This document shows, in pieces, positions 1 to 5,459 of a DNA stretch of 7,100 nt (position 1 is the first letter of the stretch; every line of letters begins with the position of its first letter). The notes below the pieces were generated by a model. That model was not told the origin of the DNA. It saw only the letters and a program-made list of their open reading frames with translations, and did not search any database. The position numbers were made by a program, and so were the translations under genes. Source of the DNA: UBA6100 sp049658145 (GTDB lineage: Bacteria > Actinomycetota > Coriobacteriia > Anaerosomatales > Anaerosomataceae); assembly GCA_049658145.1 (NCBI GenBank), contig JBASOJ010000096.1, forward strand, positions 1 to 7,100. The letters are read 5' to 3'.

Positions 1-2
1 CT

Positions 3-161
3 GAAGCCGATCACTCTGGTACTGCTGACCAAGACATGCGTCGCTTCGCTCCGAGAGTGATCGCCTTCACCGGAATCAGTGATCGGCTTGCGGCGGAATC
101 GGTGTCCAAGGTGAGCGGAATCCGCACGAATGCTGCCATGTTTCTCCTCCGCTACATCTAA
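3..161 (+). CDS. Possible C-terminal fragment of a hypothetical protein (open at left edge)
   Basis: An open frame enters from the left edge and runs 52 codons to a TAA at 159-161. It ends ...AAMFLLRYI. The stop lies inside the ATCTAAC core of the attC-like hairpin, as cassette genes often do. The upstream part is outside the window, so neither start nor family can be judged. Third-position GC is only moderate and no better than that of the opposing minus-strand frame 11-139. It may be an antisense shadow of that small gene. No domain is recognised. Confidence 0.3.
   Translation, partial: EADHSGTADQDMRRFAPRVIAFTGISDRLAAESVSKVSGIRTNAAMFLLRYI
11..139 (-). CDS. Small hypothetical protein, first gene after an attC-like site
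   Basis: A 42-residue frame starts at an ATG preceded by a very good SD (GGAGGAGAAAC then ATG) and stops with TGA. It begins 16 bases beyond the GTTAGAT end of the attC-like site at 156-243. In gene cassettes the first gene usually starts this close to the recombination site. The protein is MAAFVRIPLTLDTDSAASRS followed by a basic stretch; I do not recognise it and see no membrane segment. A competing plus-strand frame (3-161) occupies the same DNA and only one is likely to be used. I favour this one for its ribosome site and position, but its shortness keeps confidence low. Confidence 0.4.
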   Translation of the reverse strand: MAAFVRIPLTLDTDSAASRSLIPVKAITLGAKRRMSWSAVPE

Positions 162-243
162 CGTCTGGTGCTTCAGCTGCGCGCCGAAGCTTTGCAGTTC
201 AGCCTACGACTCTGGCGCGTCAGCTGGAAGCACTTGGTGGCAC
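156..243 (-). other. attC-like recombination site 1 (integron cassette site, degenerate)
   Basis: Bases 168-185 pair with 214-233 to give an 18-bp stem with two unpaired bases, T220 and one G at 226/227, around a 28-base loop. Read on the minus strand, the site ends with the spacer CAGAC and then GTTAGAT, which fits the GTTRRRY core of attC. The unpaired bases become an extra C and an extra A in the left arm, the arrangement seen in classical attC sites such as that of aadA. The opposite core (RYYYAAC, expected near 234-245) is not recognisable, so the site is degenerate or unusual. The 10-mer CTAACGTCTG (158-167) recurs exactly in site 2. Confidence 0.55.
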
Positions 244-320
244 CTTGCTCCCTAGAGGTGTGCCCACCGTCTCGCTGTACGATGGTCACCGGGGACAGGC
301 TAAACGAGCAGGGGGACGAG

Positions 321-1037
321 ATGCGTATCATTCCGATGTGGCCGTTGCAGGGCGTAGAAGCGGATCTCCCAGATAGAGTTGAGGCTGTGGCTGCCGCCAT
401 CCGTGGTGACGGCAGTCGAATGAGAACGCAGCGCAGCATGCCCGGAACCATAGCTCTCCTTTACACCCTTCGAACGTCACGCAACCTCGACGCGTTGGCT
501 CACTTGTGTCGCGGAGGCTTCGCGCCGGAAGCCGTGGGCATAGTGCGTGCGATTGCCGAGGATGCAGTGTCATTGGCTTACTTGGCGGATGTCCCCGAGG
601 AACGAGCCGAAGCCTGGGTTAGCTTCGCCGAAAAGCGGGCTGCCGGCATCGCAGAGACTGGCGCCGCCCCAGAGGGGACAGCGTGGTGGTCTGGCATGGG
701 CCCCAGCGCTATGGCGAGACAACTCCGGGGAAAGCACGCACAGATCGGTTCCGAGTTCCTGGCGATGTACTGGTTGTTGTGTGACGACACACACGGCAAT
801 CCTCTGAGCACCAGTCACTACGTTCTTCCACCACAAGACGACAGTACGATCCCGCCGCTTCTGGCTGGGCCATCAAGTCATCGTGTTTCTGAGATGTCTG
901 CACTGGGGACGGTGGGTGCAGCGCGCCTTTGTTCCGTGGCGGCAGAGTTGGGAGTTCAGCTCGACCTGGACGTGATTCAAGACAAGACAGTGGCTGCCGC
1001 AGAACCCTACAACGCGGCCAAGTCGAGCCATTCGTGA
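321..1037 (+). CDS. DUF5677-like protein
   Basis: The product has 238 residues, mainly helical and soluble. Residues 57-90 carry the pattern I associate with DUF5677-type proteins: a helix rich in Leu/Ala, then GGFAPEAVGIVRAIAEDAVS with an Arg (76) and Glu (80) spaced for one helix face, then a Leu/Tyr segment and a Trp at 99. Near residues 153-162 lies LCDDTHGNPLS, which resembles the second conserved block with its histidine. The biochemical role of this family is not known to me. The start was placed at ATG 321 because AGGGGG lies six bases upstream; the frame stays open to 168 but has no such site. It lies between the two attC-like hairpins, stops 12 bases before the shared core of the second, and runs opposite to the inferred attC orientation. 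It would therefore need its own promoter, for which 240-320 is the only space; I found no clear one. Confidence 0.7.
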   Translation: MRIIPMWPLQGVEADLPDRVEAVAAAIRGDGSRMRTQRSMPGTIALLYTLRTSRNLDALAHLCRGGFAPEAVGIVRAIAEDAVSLAYLADVPEERAEAWVSFAEKRAAGIAETGAAPEGTAWWSGMGPSAMARQLRGKHAQIGSEFLAMYWLLCDDTHGNPLSTSHYVLPPQDDSTIPPLLAGPSSHRVSEMSALGTVGAARLCSVAAELGVQLDLDVIQDKTVAAAEPYNAAKSSHS

Positions 1038-1047
1038 TGAGCAACGG

Positions 1048-1108
1048 TGCTAACGTCTGTGAGATGAGCCGCGAACGTAGTGAGTCGGCTCGATCTCATC
1101 GTTCGAAT
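1048..1108 (-). other. attC-like recombination site 2
   Basis: Bases 1060-1071 pair with 1086-1098 in a 12-bp stem interrupted by one unpaired G at 1092, around a 14-base loop. Read on the minus strand, the site runs from a weak left core ending in GAAC (about 1108-1101) through the stem to the spacer CAGAC and a right core GTTAGCA (1054-1048). The unpaired base becomes an extra C in the left arm, as in known attC sites. CTAACGTCTG at 1050-1059 is identical to site 1. The toxin gene on the minus strand stops at 1115, directly before the left core, which is the normal gene-attC order. The right core deviates from GTTRRRY at its last two bases, and the 2-base versus 5-base spacers are uneven. 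Confidence 0.55.
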
Positions 1109-1114
1109 CACACA

Positions 1115-1408
1115 TCACCGCCGGCCGCTCCAGTAGTAGGGCCTCCTGCGGTCGTGCGCCACGGCGAGTACCCTGATCCGCTCGCCCACTACTGAGTACA
1201 TGATCGAGTACGGAAAGCGACGCACTCGCGCCTTTCGCACGCGACTGCGAATGATCGGACAGGAGTCGGGATACTCGCGCACATGATCGACAGCCCCCTC
1301 GACAGCACCCACGAAGGCGAGGCCGAGGGATGCCCGCTCCATACCGTAGAAGTCGGCTGCTTCGTCGAACTCGGTGCGCGCGTCCTCGTGGAAGCTGGAG
1401 TCGAGCAT
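1115..1408 (-). CDS. ParE/RelE-family toxin of a toxin-antitoxin pair
   Basis: The product has 97 residues, the usual length for the family. It shows the ParE/RelE layout: an N-terminal helix with ARTEFDEAADFYG, a second helix containing LGLAFVGAVEGAVDHVREYP, then RRFPYSIMYSV and a basic C-terminal strand VLAVAHDRRRPYYW. The FPY..Y and AHxRRxPxYW signatures are typical of the subgroup paired with PF09720 antitoxins. ParE members poison DNA gyrase, while RelE members cut mRNA on the ribosome; sequence alone does not decide which applies. The ATG at 1408 overlaps the antitoxin stop (TGATG), giving translational coupling; a GTG one codon earlier (1411) is an alternative. Its stop lies seven bases from the attC-like site, as in cassette-borne TA pairs. 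Confidence 0.87.
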   Translation of the reverse strand: MLDSSFHEDARTEFDEAADFYGMERASLGLAFVGAVEGAVDHVREYPDSCPIIRSRVRKARVRRFPYSIMYSVVGERIRVLAVAHDRRRPYYWSGRR

Positions 1409-1632
1409 CACTGCAGACGAGCCCTCGCCGCAGAGAAGACCTCGTCCGCGGGAATGGAGCGTGCGGTACCGTTGTCGAGTGCAGTGTCGCGGCGGACGGC
1501 TTCTTCAACCCAGAGGCGCTCGACCTCAGACTCACTGAGATCGTCCAGGCTCACGATGAGTTCGGATGCGATTTCCGCACGCTGCTCAGGATTCAAGCGG
1601 GACAGTTCAGCCTTGAGTTCCTCGATGGTCAT
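1408..1632 (-). CDS. Addiction-module antitoxin, PF09720 (unstable antitoxin) type
   Basis: This 74-residue acidic protein matches the small antitoxins called putative addiction module component. It begins with a Leu-rich helix (LKAELSRLNPEQRAEIASEL), continues with LIVSLDD and a Trp-Val-Glu-Glu-Ala helix, and ends with the diagnostic IPADEVFSAARARL. Such antitoxins bind and neutralise the ParE-like partner encoded just downstream and normally repress their own promoter together with it. The start ATG has GAGGTG six bases upstream. The gene order (antitoxin first, toxin overlapping by one base) is standard for this TA type. The pair looks intact. Confidence 0.87.
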   Translation of the reverse strand: MTIEELKAELSRLNPEQRAEIASELIVSLDDLSESEVERLWVEEAVRRDTALDNGTARSIPADEVFSAARARLQ

Positions 1633-1669
1633 CGTGACACCTCACTCGCATGGACTACCTTGTGCATTC

Positions 1670-1698
1670 ATTCTACGCTGCGGCACCGACATCGTGCA
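1670..1698 (-). promoter_or_regulatory. Possible promoter of the toxin-antitoxin operon
   Basis: On the minus strand TAGAAT (1675-1670) resembles a -10 box and lies 37 bases upstream of the antitoxin ATG. A poor -35 (TGCACG, 1698-1693) stands 17 bases before it. The -10 is good and the -35 weak, so this is only a candidate. Confidence 0.25.
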
Positions 1699-2126
1699 GC
1701 GTCGCGCACCGGGGTGTTGGTTCGAACAACGATTCTGCGGTATGCCTTGGAGCATATTCGAAAGGCCGCGCACGGTCTCCCACCCCAAGTCCATTGCAGG
1801 CAGCGTCAACTCGACAGACGTCACACTGATGCCGCATGGACGTCGCTGTACTGCGGTCGGACCGCTCGACCATGGTGCTCACCCCAGTCAACCGCAAAGC
1901 CCGGGACCACCGACCCCCTGTGCTACCATCCGCCGCGCAGTTCGATCCAAGACGCTGAGGCCACGCGGGGTCATCTTCGCGCAGTCTGCGCAGTTGCCTG
2001 GGCGCGCACCTGCCATCCCCGAGGCGTTCGGAAGAGCCGTTCCGCCGCCAATAGGCGAGTGAATGGCGAGCATTCGGGCTCGCCCCATCCTCGCCAAGCA
2101 GCATGTCACGGCCTCTTTACGCAGGT
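1699..2126. other. Stretch without a convincing gene
   Basis: Several long frames cross this stretch on both strands, but none has an SD-supported start, a recognisable domain or sustained G/C third-position bias, and the longest plus-strand ones run antisense through the antitoxin. The best local hint of coding is a minus-strand frame from GTG 1824 to 1642 (60 codons), whose first 25 codons are GC3-rich and which begins VTSVELTLPAMDLGWETVRG. It has no ribosome site and loses its codon bias halfway. I read the stretch as non-coding or decayed sequence. Confidence 0.4.
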
Positions 2127-2156
2127 CAGCCCGCCTATTTCACAATAGACGGGCTG
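2127..2156. repeat. Hairpin with 12-bp stem and 4-base loop
   Basis: CAGCCCG-C-CTATT (2127-2139) pairs with AATAG-A-CGGGCTG (2144-2156), with one C/A mismatch and the loop TCAC. Neither side has a T-tract, so it is not a standard intrinsic terminator. It sits immediately left of the GGGCACCAAA repeat field and may mark its boundary. Confidence 0.55.
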
Positions 2157-2162
2157 CCCGTG

Positions 2163-2387
2163 AAATCGGGCACCAAATCGGGCACCAAATCGGACGACAA
2201 GCGGCGTCGAGGGCCGACTCGCAACAACAGGGATTTTTGGGCACCAAAATGGAGCGAAATGAAGCGCAATGGCCTCTGAGCTGCGGTTTTGCCCTCTGCG
2301 TGCCTCTCAGACGGGCATGATTTGGTGCCCGATTCCAAGCACACAACAGGGAATTTCAGGCCTTTGACCTGCGGTTTTGGTGCCCCC
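2163..2387. repeat. GGGCACCAAA repeat field (five exact copies, both orientations)
   Basis: The 10-mer GGGCACCAAA occurs exactly at 2168-2177, 2180-2189 and 2239-2248, and in reverse complement at 2321-2330 and 2376-2385. The first two lie in tandem 12-base units (GGGCACCAAATC). The longer form AATCGGGCACCAAAT (2164-2178) has a perfect inverted copy at 2320-2334. The 11-mer CTGCGGTTTTG also recurs at 2281 and 2369. Minus-strand frames through the area are interrupted or lack start signals, so a coding explanation is unlikely. Possible roles are protein-binding sites (iterons or operators) or remnants of a mobile element. No replication protein is encoded in the window. Confidence 0.75.
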
Positions 2388-2420
2388 AAGGGAATTCGAA
2401 TCCTGATTGTGCTTGTGTTA

Positions 2421-2500
2421 GTTGGGACTACTTGGGACTCGTTGGTACTCAAGAGCTGCGGCGAGTCCCAATAGGTACCAACGAGTACCAACAGTCACCA
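2421..2500. repeat. Two opposed blocks of 10-bp-periodic repeats (dyad)
   Basis: Three head-to-tail decamers, GTTGGGACTA, CTTGGGACTC and GTTGGTACTC, fill 2421-2450 with exact 10-base periodicity. After a ten-base gap, four decamers in the opposite sense fill 2461-2500 (ending CCCA, ACCA, ACCA and ACCA), also with exact 10-base periodicity. TTGGTACTC (2442-2450) has a perfect inverted partner at 2483-2491. A period of one helical turn places every unit on the same DNA face, which suits cooperative protein binding. The arrangement could also fold into an imperfect hairpin. Confidence 0.7.
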
Positions 2501-2503
2501 TGT

Positions 2504-2533
2504 ATTTGGGCAACAAATCGGGCAACAACTTCG
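2504..2533. repeat. GGGCAACAAA variant repeats
   Basis: GGGCAACAAATC (2508-2519) and GGGCAACAACTT (2520-2531) form two tandem 12-base units that differ from the GGGCACCAAATC units at 2168-2191 mainly by CAA in place of CCA. They close the right side of the repeat field, about 50 bases before the MraZ-like gene stop. Confidence 0.55.
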
Positions 2534-2578
2534 GGCGCTGCGACACGAGCCCGGCGGGTCGTGCGACGGCAGGATTCC

Positions 2579-2983
2579 TCACCGCCGCGGCCTGACGGCG
2601 CCGGTGCGCTCAGGCGACATGCTCAAAGCCCGATCCGGACTCCACATCTCTACGTGGTCAGAAGCACCGAGCCATAGCACTTCGGAGTGCAGCCCCGCGT
2701 ACTCCAGCAGCACGCGTGGGATGTACACACGCTGCCGCGCATCAGGCTCGACCTGTACAGCTGCCGCCTCGAGGAAGCGACGGAGGTTGCGAGTGTCCTT
2801 CTCGGGCCCCATGTCCAGAAGCTGCGCCAAATAGGAAGCGTACCCCTGCGCAGAGAAGAGAAGGAGGCAGCCGCCGAGGCCCCTGCAGAGCACCAGTGAG
2901 TCATCTCGAAGGTCGGCCCGGAGCCACTTGGGCAGGGTCACGCGCGATTCGCAGATTCCCCCACGAGACTCCCCCGCGAACAT
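2579..2983 (-). CDS. MraZ-like transcription factor paralogue
   Basis: The product has 134 residues, close to the usual MraZ length, and contains two SpoVT/AbrB-type half-domains. The first spans about residues 1-45: MFAGES..., CESRVTLPKWLR, then LVLCRGLGGCLLLFS, which corresponds to the MraZ LTRGLDGCLFVY segment. The second spans about 75-117: EPDARQRVYIPRVLLEYAGL, then EVLWLGASDHVEMW. Classical MraZ forms a ring and binds direct repeats upstream of the division and cell wall cluster. The first-half DxKGR motif is altered here (only the Arg and TLP remain) while the second is nearer consensus, so target specificity may differ. ATG 2983 was chosen because GGAGGG lies eight bases upstream and MFAG matches the usual MraZ start. 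No division gene is nearby. It lies 74 bases after the DUF5063-like gene, probably in one operon. Confidence 0.78.
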   Translation of the reverse strand: MFAGESRGGICESRVTLPKWLRADLRDDSLVLCRGLGGCLLLFSAQGYASYLAQLLDMGPEKDTRNLRRFLEAAAVQVEPDARQRVYIPRVLLEYAGLHSEVLWLGASDHVEMWSPDRALSMSPERTGAVRPRR

Positions 2984-3057
2984 CAACTGTCCCTCCTGCA
3001 CATCAACGGGTTGGCTGTGGTCAGTAACGCGGCCGTCACATGATCGCGCCAGCAAGA

Positions 3058-3723
3058 TCAGTCTACCGATGGTGCCCCACCGGTAGTCATGCCCAAGTCG
3101 ATCTCGACGGAGGGCGCGGCACCCTGAGTGGTCTCGGCATCCCGCGTACCAGCTCCGGGCAGCAGGACAAGCCCTACCCTATCCGCTGTACAGAAGTGCA
3201 GCCACCTTAGTGCGGATAGGCACGCCTCGCCCCAGTCCCCCTCTTCGAAGCCGTGTATCCACGTGAACGCGGCATCATCGAGCCTTCCCGCATCCCACTC
3301 ACGTGCGCCCTTCATGAGGTCGGCGTACATCCGGGTGATTTCCCTCGACAACGTGGTTCGCTCGACTTCGTCCTCATCAGGCCAGGTGAGCTCGTAGTAC
3401 CCGTCATCATCACCTGCGCAGGACTTCACCGTGTCGGCGATGTGGCGAAGATGCTTGGCGCGCCAGTGAGCTTGCCGAGGATCAGCATCGCCGTCGGTTA
3501 TCCTACTACCATCCGAGTCCTCATCGCCGGCGAACGGCGACCACGGTGGCATCTGCGTGCCGAGCATGTAGAGGCGTGCAGCATACGTGCGGAGTTCCAG
3601 CAGAAACGCCGTCTTGTCACGCAGGTGAGCCGTTCCCAACAGCTGGGCCAGCTTGTCAGCCAACTGCCGGAAGTCTGCGAAATCGAAATCGTCGTTCCAC
3701 GGATAGTCGATCGGCTGATACAT
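3058..3723 (-). CDS. DUF5063-like protein
   Basis: The product has 221 residues, is acidic and soluble, and has no membrane segment. Residues 11-60 form two helices with a Leu-rich pattern (FRQLADKLAQLLG, AFLLELRTYAARLYMLG). A Ser/Asp-rich linker follows (about 66-82). Residues 109-177 give the characteristic block: YYELTWPDEDE, then a helix with LSREITRMYADLMKGAREWDAG, then the Trp-rich segment AAFTWIHGFEEGDWGEACLSALRWLHF. This resembles the DUF5063 pattern of L-DD-IY-DLK-G and W...F...WG.HA..ALR.LH. The family's role is unknown to me. The tail after residue 190 is low-complexity and looks non-conserved. GGAGAGG stands about ten bases before ATG 3723. The MraZ-like regulator follows on the same strand after 74 bases. 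Confidence 0.62.
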   Translation of the reverse strand: MYQPIDYPWNDDFDFADFRQLADKLAQLLGTAHLRDKTAFLLELRTYAARLYMLGTQMPPWSPFAGDEDSDGSRITDGDADPRQAHWRAKHLRHIADTVKSCAGDDDGYYELTWPDEDEVERTTLSREITRMYADLMKGAREWDAGRLDDAAFTWIHGFEEGDWGEACLSALRWLHFCTADRVGLVLLPGAGTRDAETTQGAAPSVEIDLGMTTGGAPSVD

Positions 3724-3783
3724 CGATGTCTGCCCTCTCCACCTCTCGCACCTTACTGCACGGCCCGGGACGGACCTGCGTGC

Positions 3784-3951
3784 CTAGCACCAGGGGGGCC
3801 CTGTCTGCCTGAGCTTGACCACCAGATCCGCTGAACTTTCCGTCGAAAGCTCGACTCTGAGATGCTGCATCTCCTCGGCTGCAGTGCCCTGGAGCTGCGT
3901 GAGCTCCATCGTGAACCGACTTCGAGACGCCCGGATTGTCGTCCCCTCCAT
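3784..3951 (-). CDS. Unidentified short coding stretch, possibly the 3' part of a broken gene
   Basis: This frame gives 55 residues from ATG 3951, including MELTQLQGTAAEEMQHLRVE and ending in PPWC before a TAG. About three quarters of its codons end in G or C, which supports coding, and Gln/Glu/Leu spacing suggests a helix. No SD precedes the ATG (a second ATG at 3909 has none either), and GC-rich coding signal continues upstream in this frame without any start codon. It stops 60 bases before the DUF5063-like gene on the same strand and may be its operon partner. An overlapping frame from ATG 4045 to 3656, with GAGAGGG upstream, competes for the same DNA. I do not recognise the protein. Confidence 0.35.
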   Translation of the reverse strand: MEGTTIRASRSRFTMELTQLQGTAAEEMQHLRVELSTESSADLVVKLRQTGPPWC

Positions 3952-4079
3952 GCCACTCGCGCCGCTCGGGGAGGGCTTCGTCTCCGCTGCTTGCTCCGCC
4001 CTCTGAGTATGCGGTCGATAAGGCGTAGGTCCGCTTCTGCTTCATGGACCCTCTCGGGGGAGCGGAACTCGAGTCGGGT
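3952..4079 (-). pseudogene. Possible 5' part of the same gene, out of frame
   Basis: Directly after the stop of the membrane-protein gene, the minus strand reads TRLEFRSPERVHEAEADLRL then IDRIL, a protein-like helical sequence with mostly G/C third positions but no start codon. Around 4010 the coding bias moves to the frame that continues as the stretch ending at 3784. The simplest reading is one small gene that has lost its start and suffered a frameshift. The alternative is that only the downstream part, or the frame starting at 4045, is used. Confidence 0.25.
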
Positions 4080-5459
4080 TCACTTGAACACGCGGCTCCG
4101 CCCGGCCCTCCACCAGTCGTCGTAGATCTGTTGTACTGCGTCCCTGGCTTCGCGGAGACCCGCGCCGGTGAAATCGCGGTACAGCTTGATCGCGGCGATT
4201 GAATTGGTCCGTTTGGCGGCGAGAATGGCCTCAGTCTGGGCGGCGCTCAGCGCTGGCGAGGCTTTCGGCGCCGAGGCCGCAGGCGCTGCAGCGGGGGTGG
4301 GCTTTGGGGACACGGCGCGCTGGGGGGCGGGTGCGACCTTCGCCGCAGGCGTCGTCGGCTTCGAACTCATTGCCGGTGTCGATGCCGAGGTCACCGGCTT
4401 TGTTGCGGTTGCCGTATGGGTCCTCCGCACGGGGGGTTGCGAACCCGGAGCTGGAGGTGTCGGCGCGGATCCTAAGACGGCGACCGCGGTCTTCTCAAGA
4501 ACATCGATGCGAGGACTGGGATGCCGCTCCGCTGATCGCGCGCGAGCCCGGCCAAGCGCCTCAACCGGCCCCACCATCGCCAGGGACCGCAGCAGCACGA
4601 TGCCGGCCCCGAGGAGCACGAAGCACCAGGCCATTACCGTGGCCTGCCGGTTCATGACCTCGATCCAGGTCGTGTCGCTGAACAGGGTGATCAGGGGCCC
4701 CACCAAGACAGCCAGGGCGAGGGAGATGGCCACGGCCAGGAAGGGCGGTGCGAGGCTCGCCACGAGCATGTCGCCGACGCACCCCCGGTTTTCCCGGGTC
4801 GGCGAGGCCGCCCTCGCGGCGGCCAGGTCCGAGCGGAAGGCTCTGGCGAAGATGGCCGCCGCCGCCGCACCCCCGAGGCCGGTAAGCCCCATCCACCGCA
4901 GGGCATCGCCAGGGTCCAGATAGTTCACGGCGGCCACGTCGAAGTTCATGCTGTAGAAGAACTGCACCCAGAAGGCCACCATTGAGGCCACCCACGCCAC
5001 GGACAGGACGTAGAAGGGCACCTGCACTCCGTTGGATATGCGCAGCCCCCTCACCCGGTCCGTGACAAGGGCGAGCACGAAGGTCGCGACGAGGCCGATG
5101 GCAGCGAAGGCCACGATGAACCCGCCCGCTTCCGTGGCGAAGACGCTGTAGAGCCCGCCCCCAAGCAGCAGGTAGGGCAGCAGCGCCACGAGGCCCTCGG
5201 TCCCGCCGGAACCCGGTGCCGCGACCCGGTGGGCCGAGGAGCGGGCGGCGGCGAGGGTGGGGTACTCCACGGGAATCAGGGGCTCCCCGAGAATCCCCCG
5301 CTCGACGATCTGGTTGCCGAGGGCGTCGGTCCAGATGACGGGATTCCCCCAGAAGTCGAGCCGCAGCCGCGGGTTCCCCAGGAGGGTCCGCTCCGGCACG
5401 TAGCCCCCCAAGGCCCCGAGATGGTAGGTCTTGCCGTCCTGCAGGATGGTGTCCTTCAC
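4080..5459 (-). CDS. Multi-pass membrane protein with N-terminal GNP repeats and C-terminal L7/L12-like domain
   Basis: The product has 459 residues. Residues 27-66 hold four ten-residue repeats with WGNP/LGNP/LGNQ/LGEP at fixed spacing. About six hydrophobic segments follow (near 90-108, 112-133, 147-170, 187-207, 229-262 and 274-294), so the core lies in the inner membrane. Residues 330-403 form a Pro/Ala/Thr/Lys-rich flexible linker. The C-terminus, about 407-446, reads AILAAKRTNSIAAIKLYRDF then TGAGLREARDAV, which closely resembles the ribosomal L7/L12 C-terminal domain (IEAIKLYRE.TGLGLKEAKDAV). In the ribosome that domain recruits translational GTPases; in other proteins it is an accessory binding module. 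The start is GTG with AAGGGGG six bases upstream. The gene diverges from the operon starting near 5653. Overall function is unknown. Confidence 0.75.
   Translation of the reverse strand: MKDTILQDGKTYHLGALGGYVPERTLLGNPRLRLDFWGNPVIWTDALGNQIVERGILGEPLIPVEYPTLAAARSSAHRVAAPGSGGTEGLVALLPYLLLGGGLYSVFATEAGGFIVAFAAIGLVATFVLALVTDRVRGLRISNGVQVPFYVLSVAWVASMVAFWVQFFYSMNFDVAAVNYLDPGDALRWMGLTGLGGAAAAAIFARAFRSDLAAARAASPTRENRGCVGDMLVASLAPPFLAVAISLALAVLVGPLITLFSDTTWIEVMNRQATVMAWCFVLLGAGIVLLRSLAMVGPVEALGRARARSAERHPSPRIDVLEKTAVAVLGSAPTPPAPGSQPPVRRTHTATATKPVTSASTPAMSSKPTTPAAKVAPAPQRAVSPKPTPAAAPAASAPKASPALSAAQTEAILAAKRTNSIAAIKLYRDFTGAGLREARDAVQQIYDDWWRAGRSRVFK

Noticed and set aside
1283..2148. Two plus-strand frames of 259 and 272 codons.
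   Set aside because: They run antisense through the clear toxin-antitoxin pair and show Arg/Pro/Ser-rich shadow composition with no domain.
2127..2156. The hairpin as an intrinsic terminator.
   Set aside because: No run of T follows on either strand, and no gene ends directly before it.
2387..2406. GGGAATTCGAATCCTG resembles the T-arm of a tRNA, which could mark an integration site.
   Set aside because: Only the loop-like TTCGAATCC matches; stem pairing is imperfect and no acceptor, anticodon or D arm can be placed around it.
2135..2491. A 118-codon minus-strand frame across the repeat field.
   Set aside because: Its residues mostly reflect the repeats (LVPDLVPDF), no ribosome site is seen and codon bias is unlike that of the real genes.
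2163..2533. Repeats considered as a CRISPR array.
   Set aside because: Units are 10-12 bases, in mixed orientation and unevenly spaced, with no regular spacers and no cas genes.
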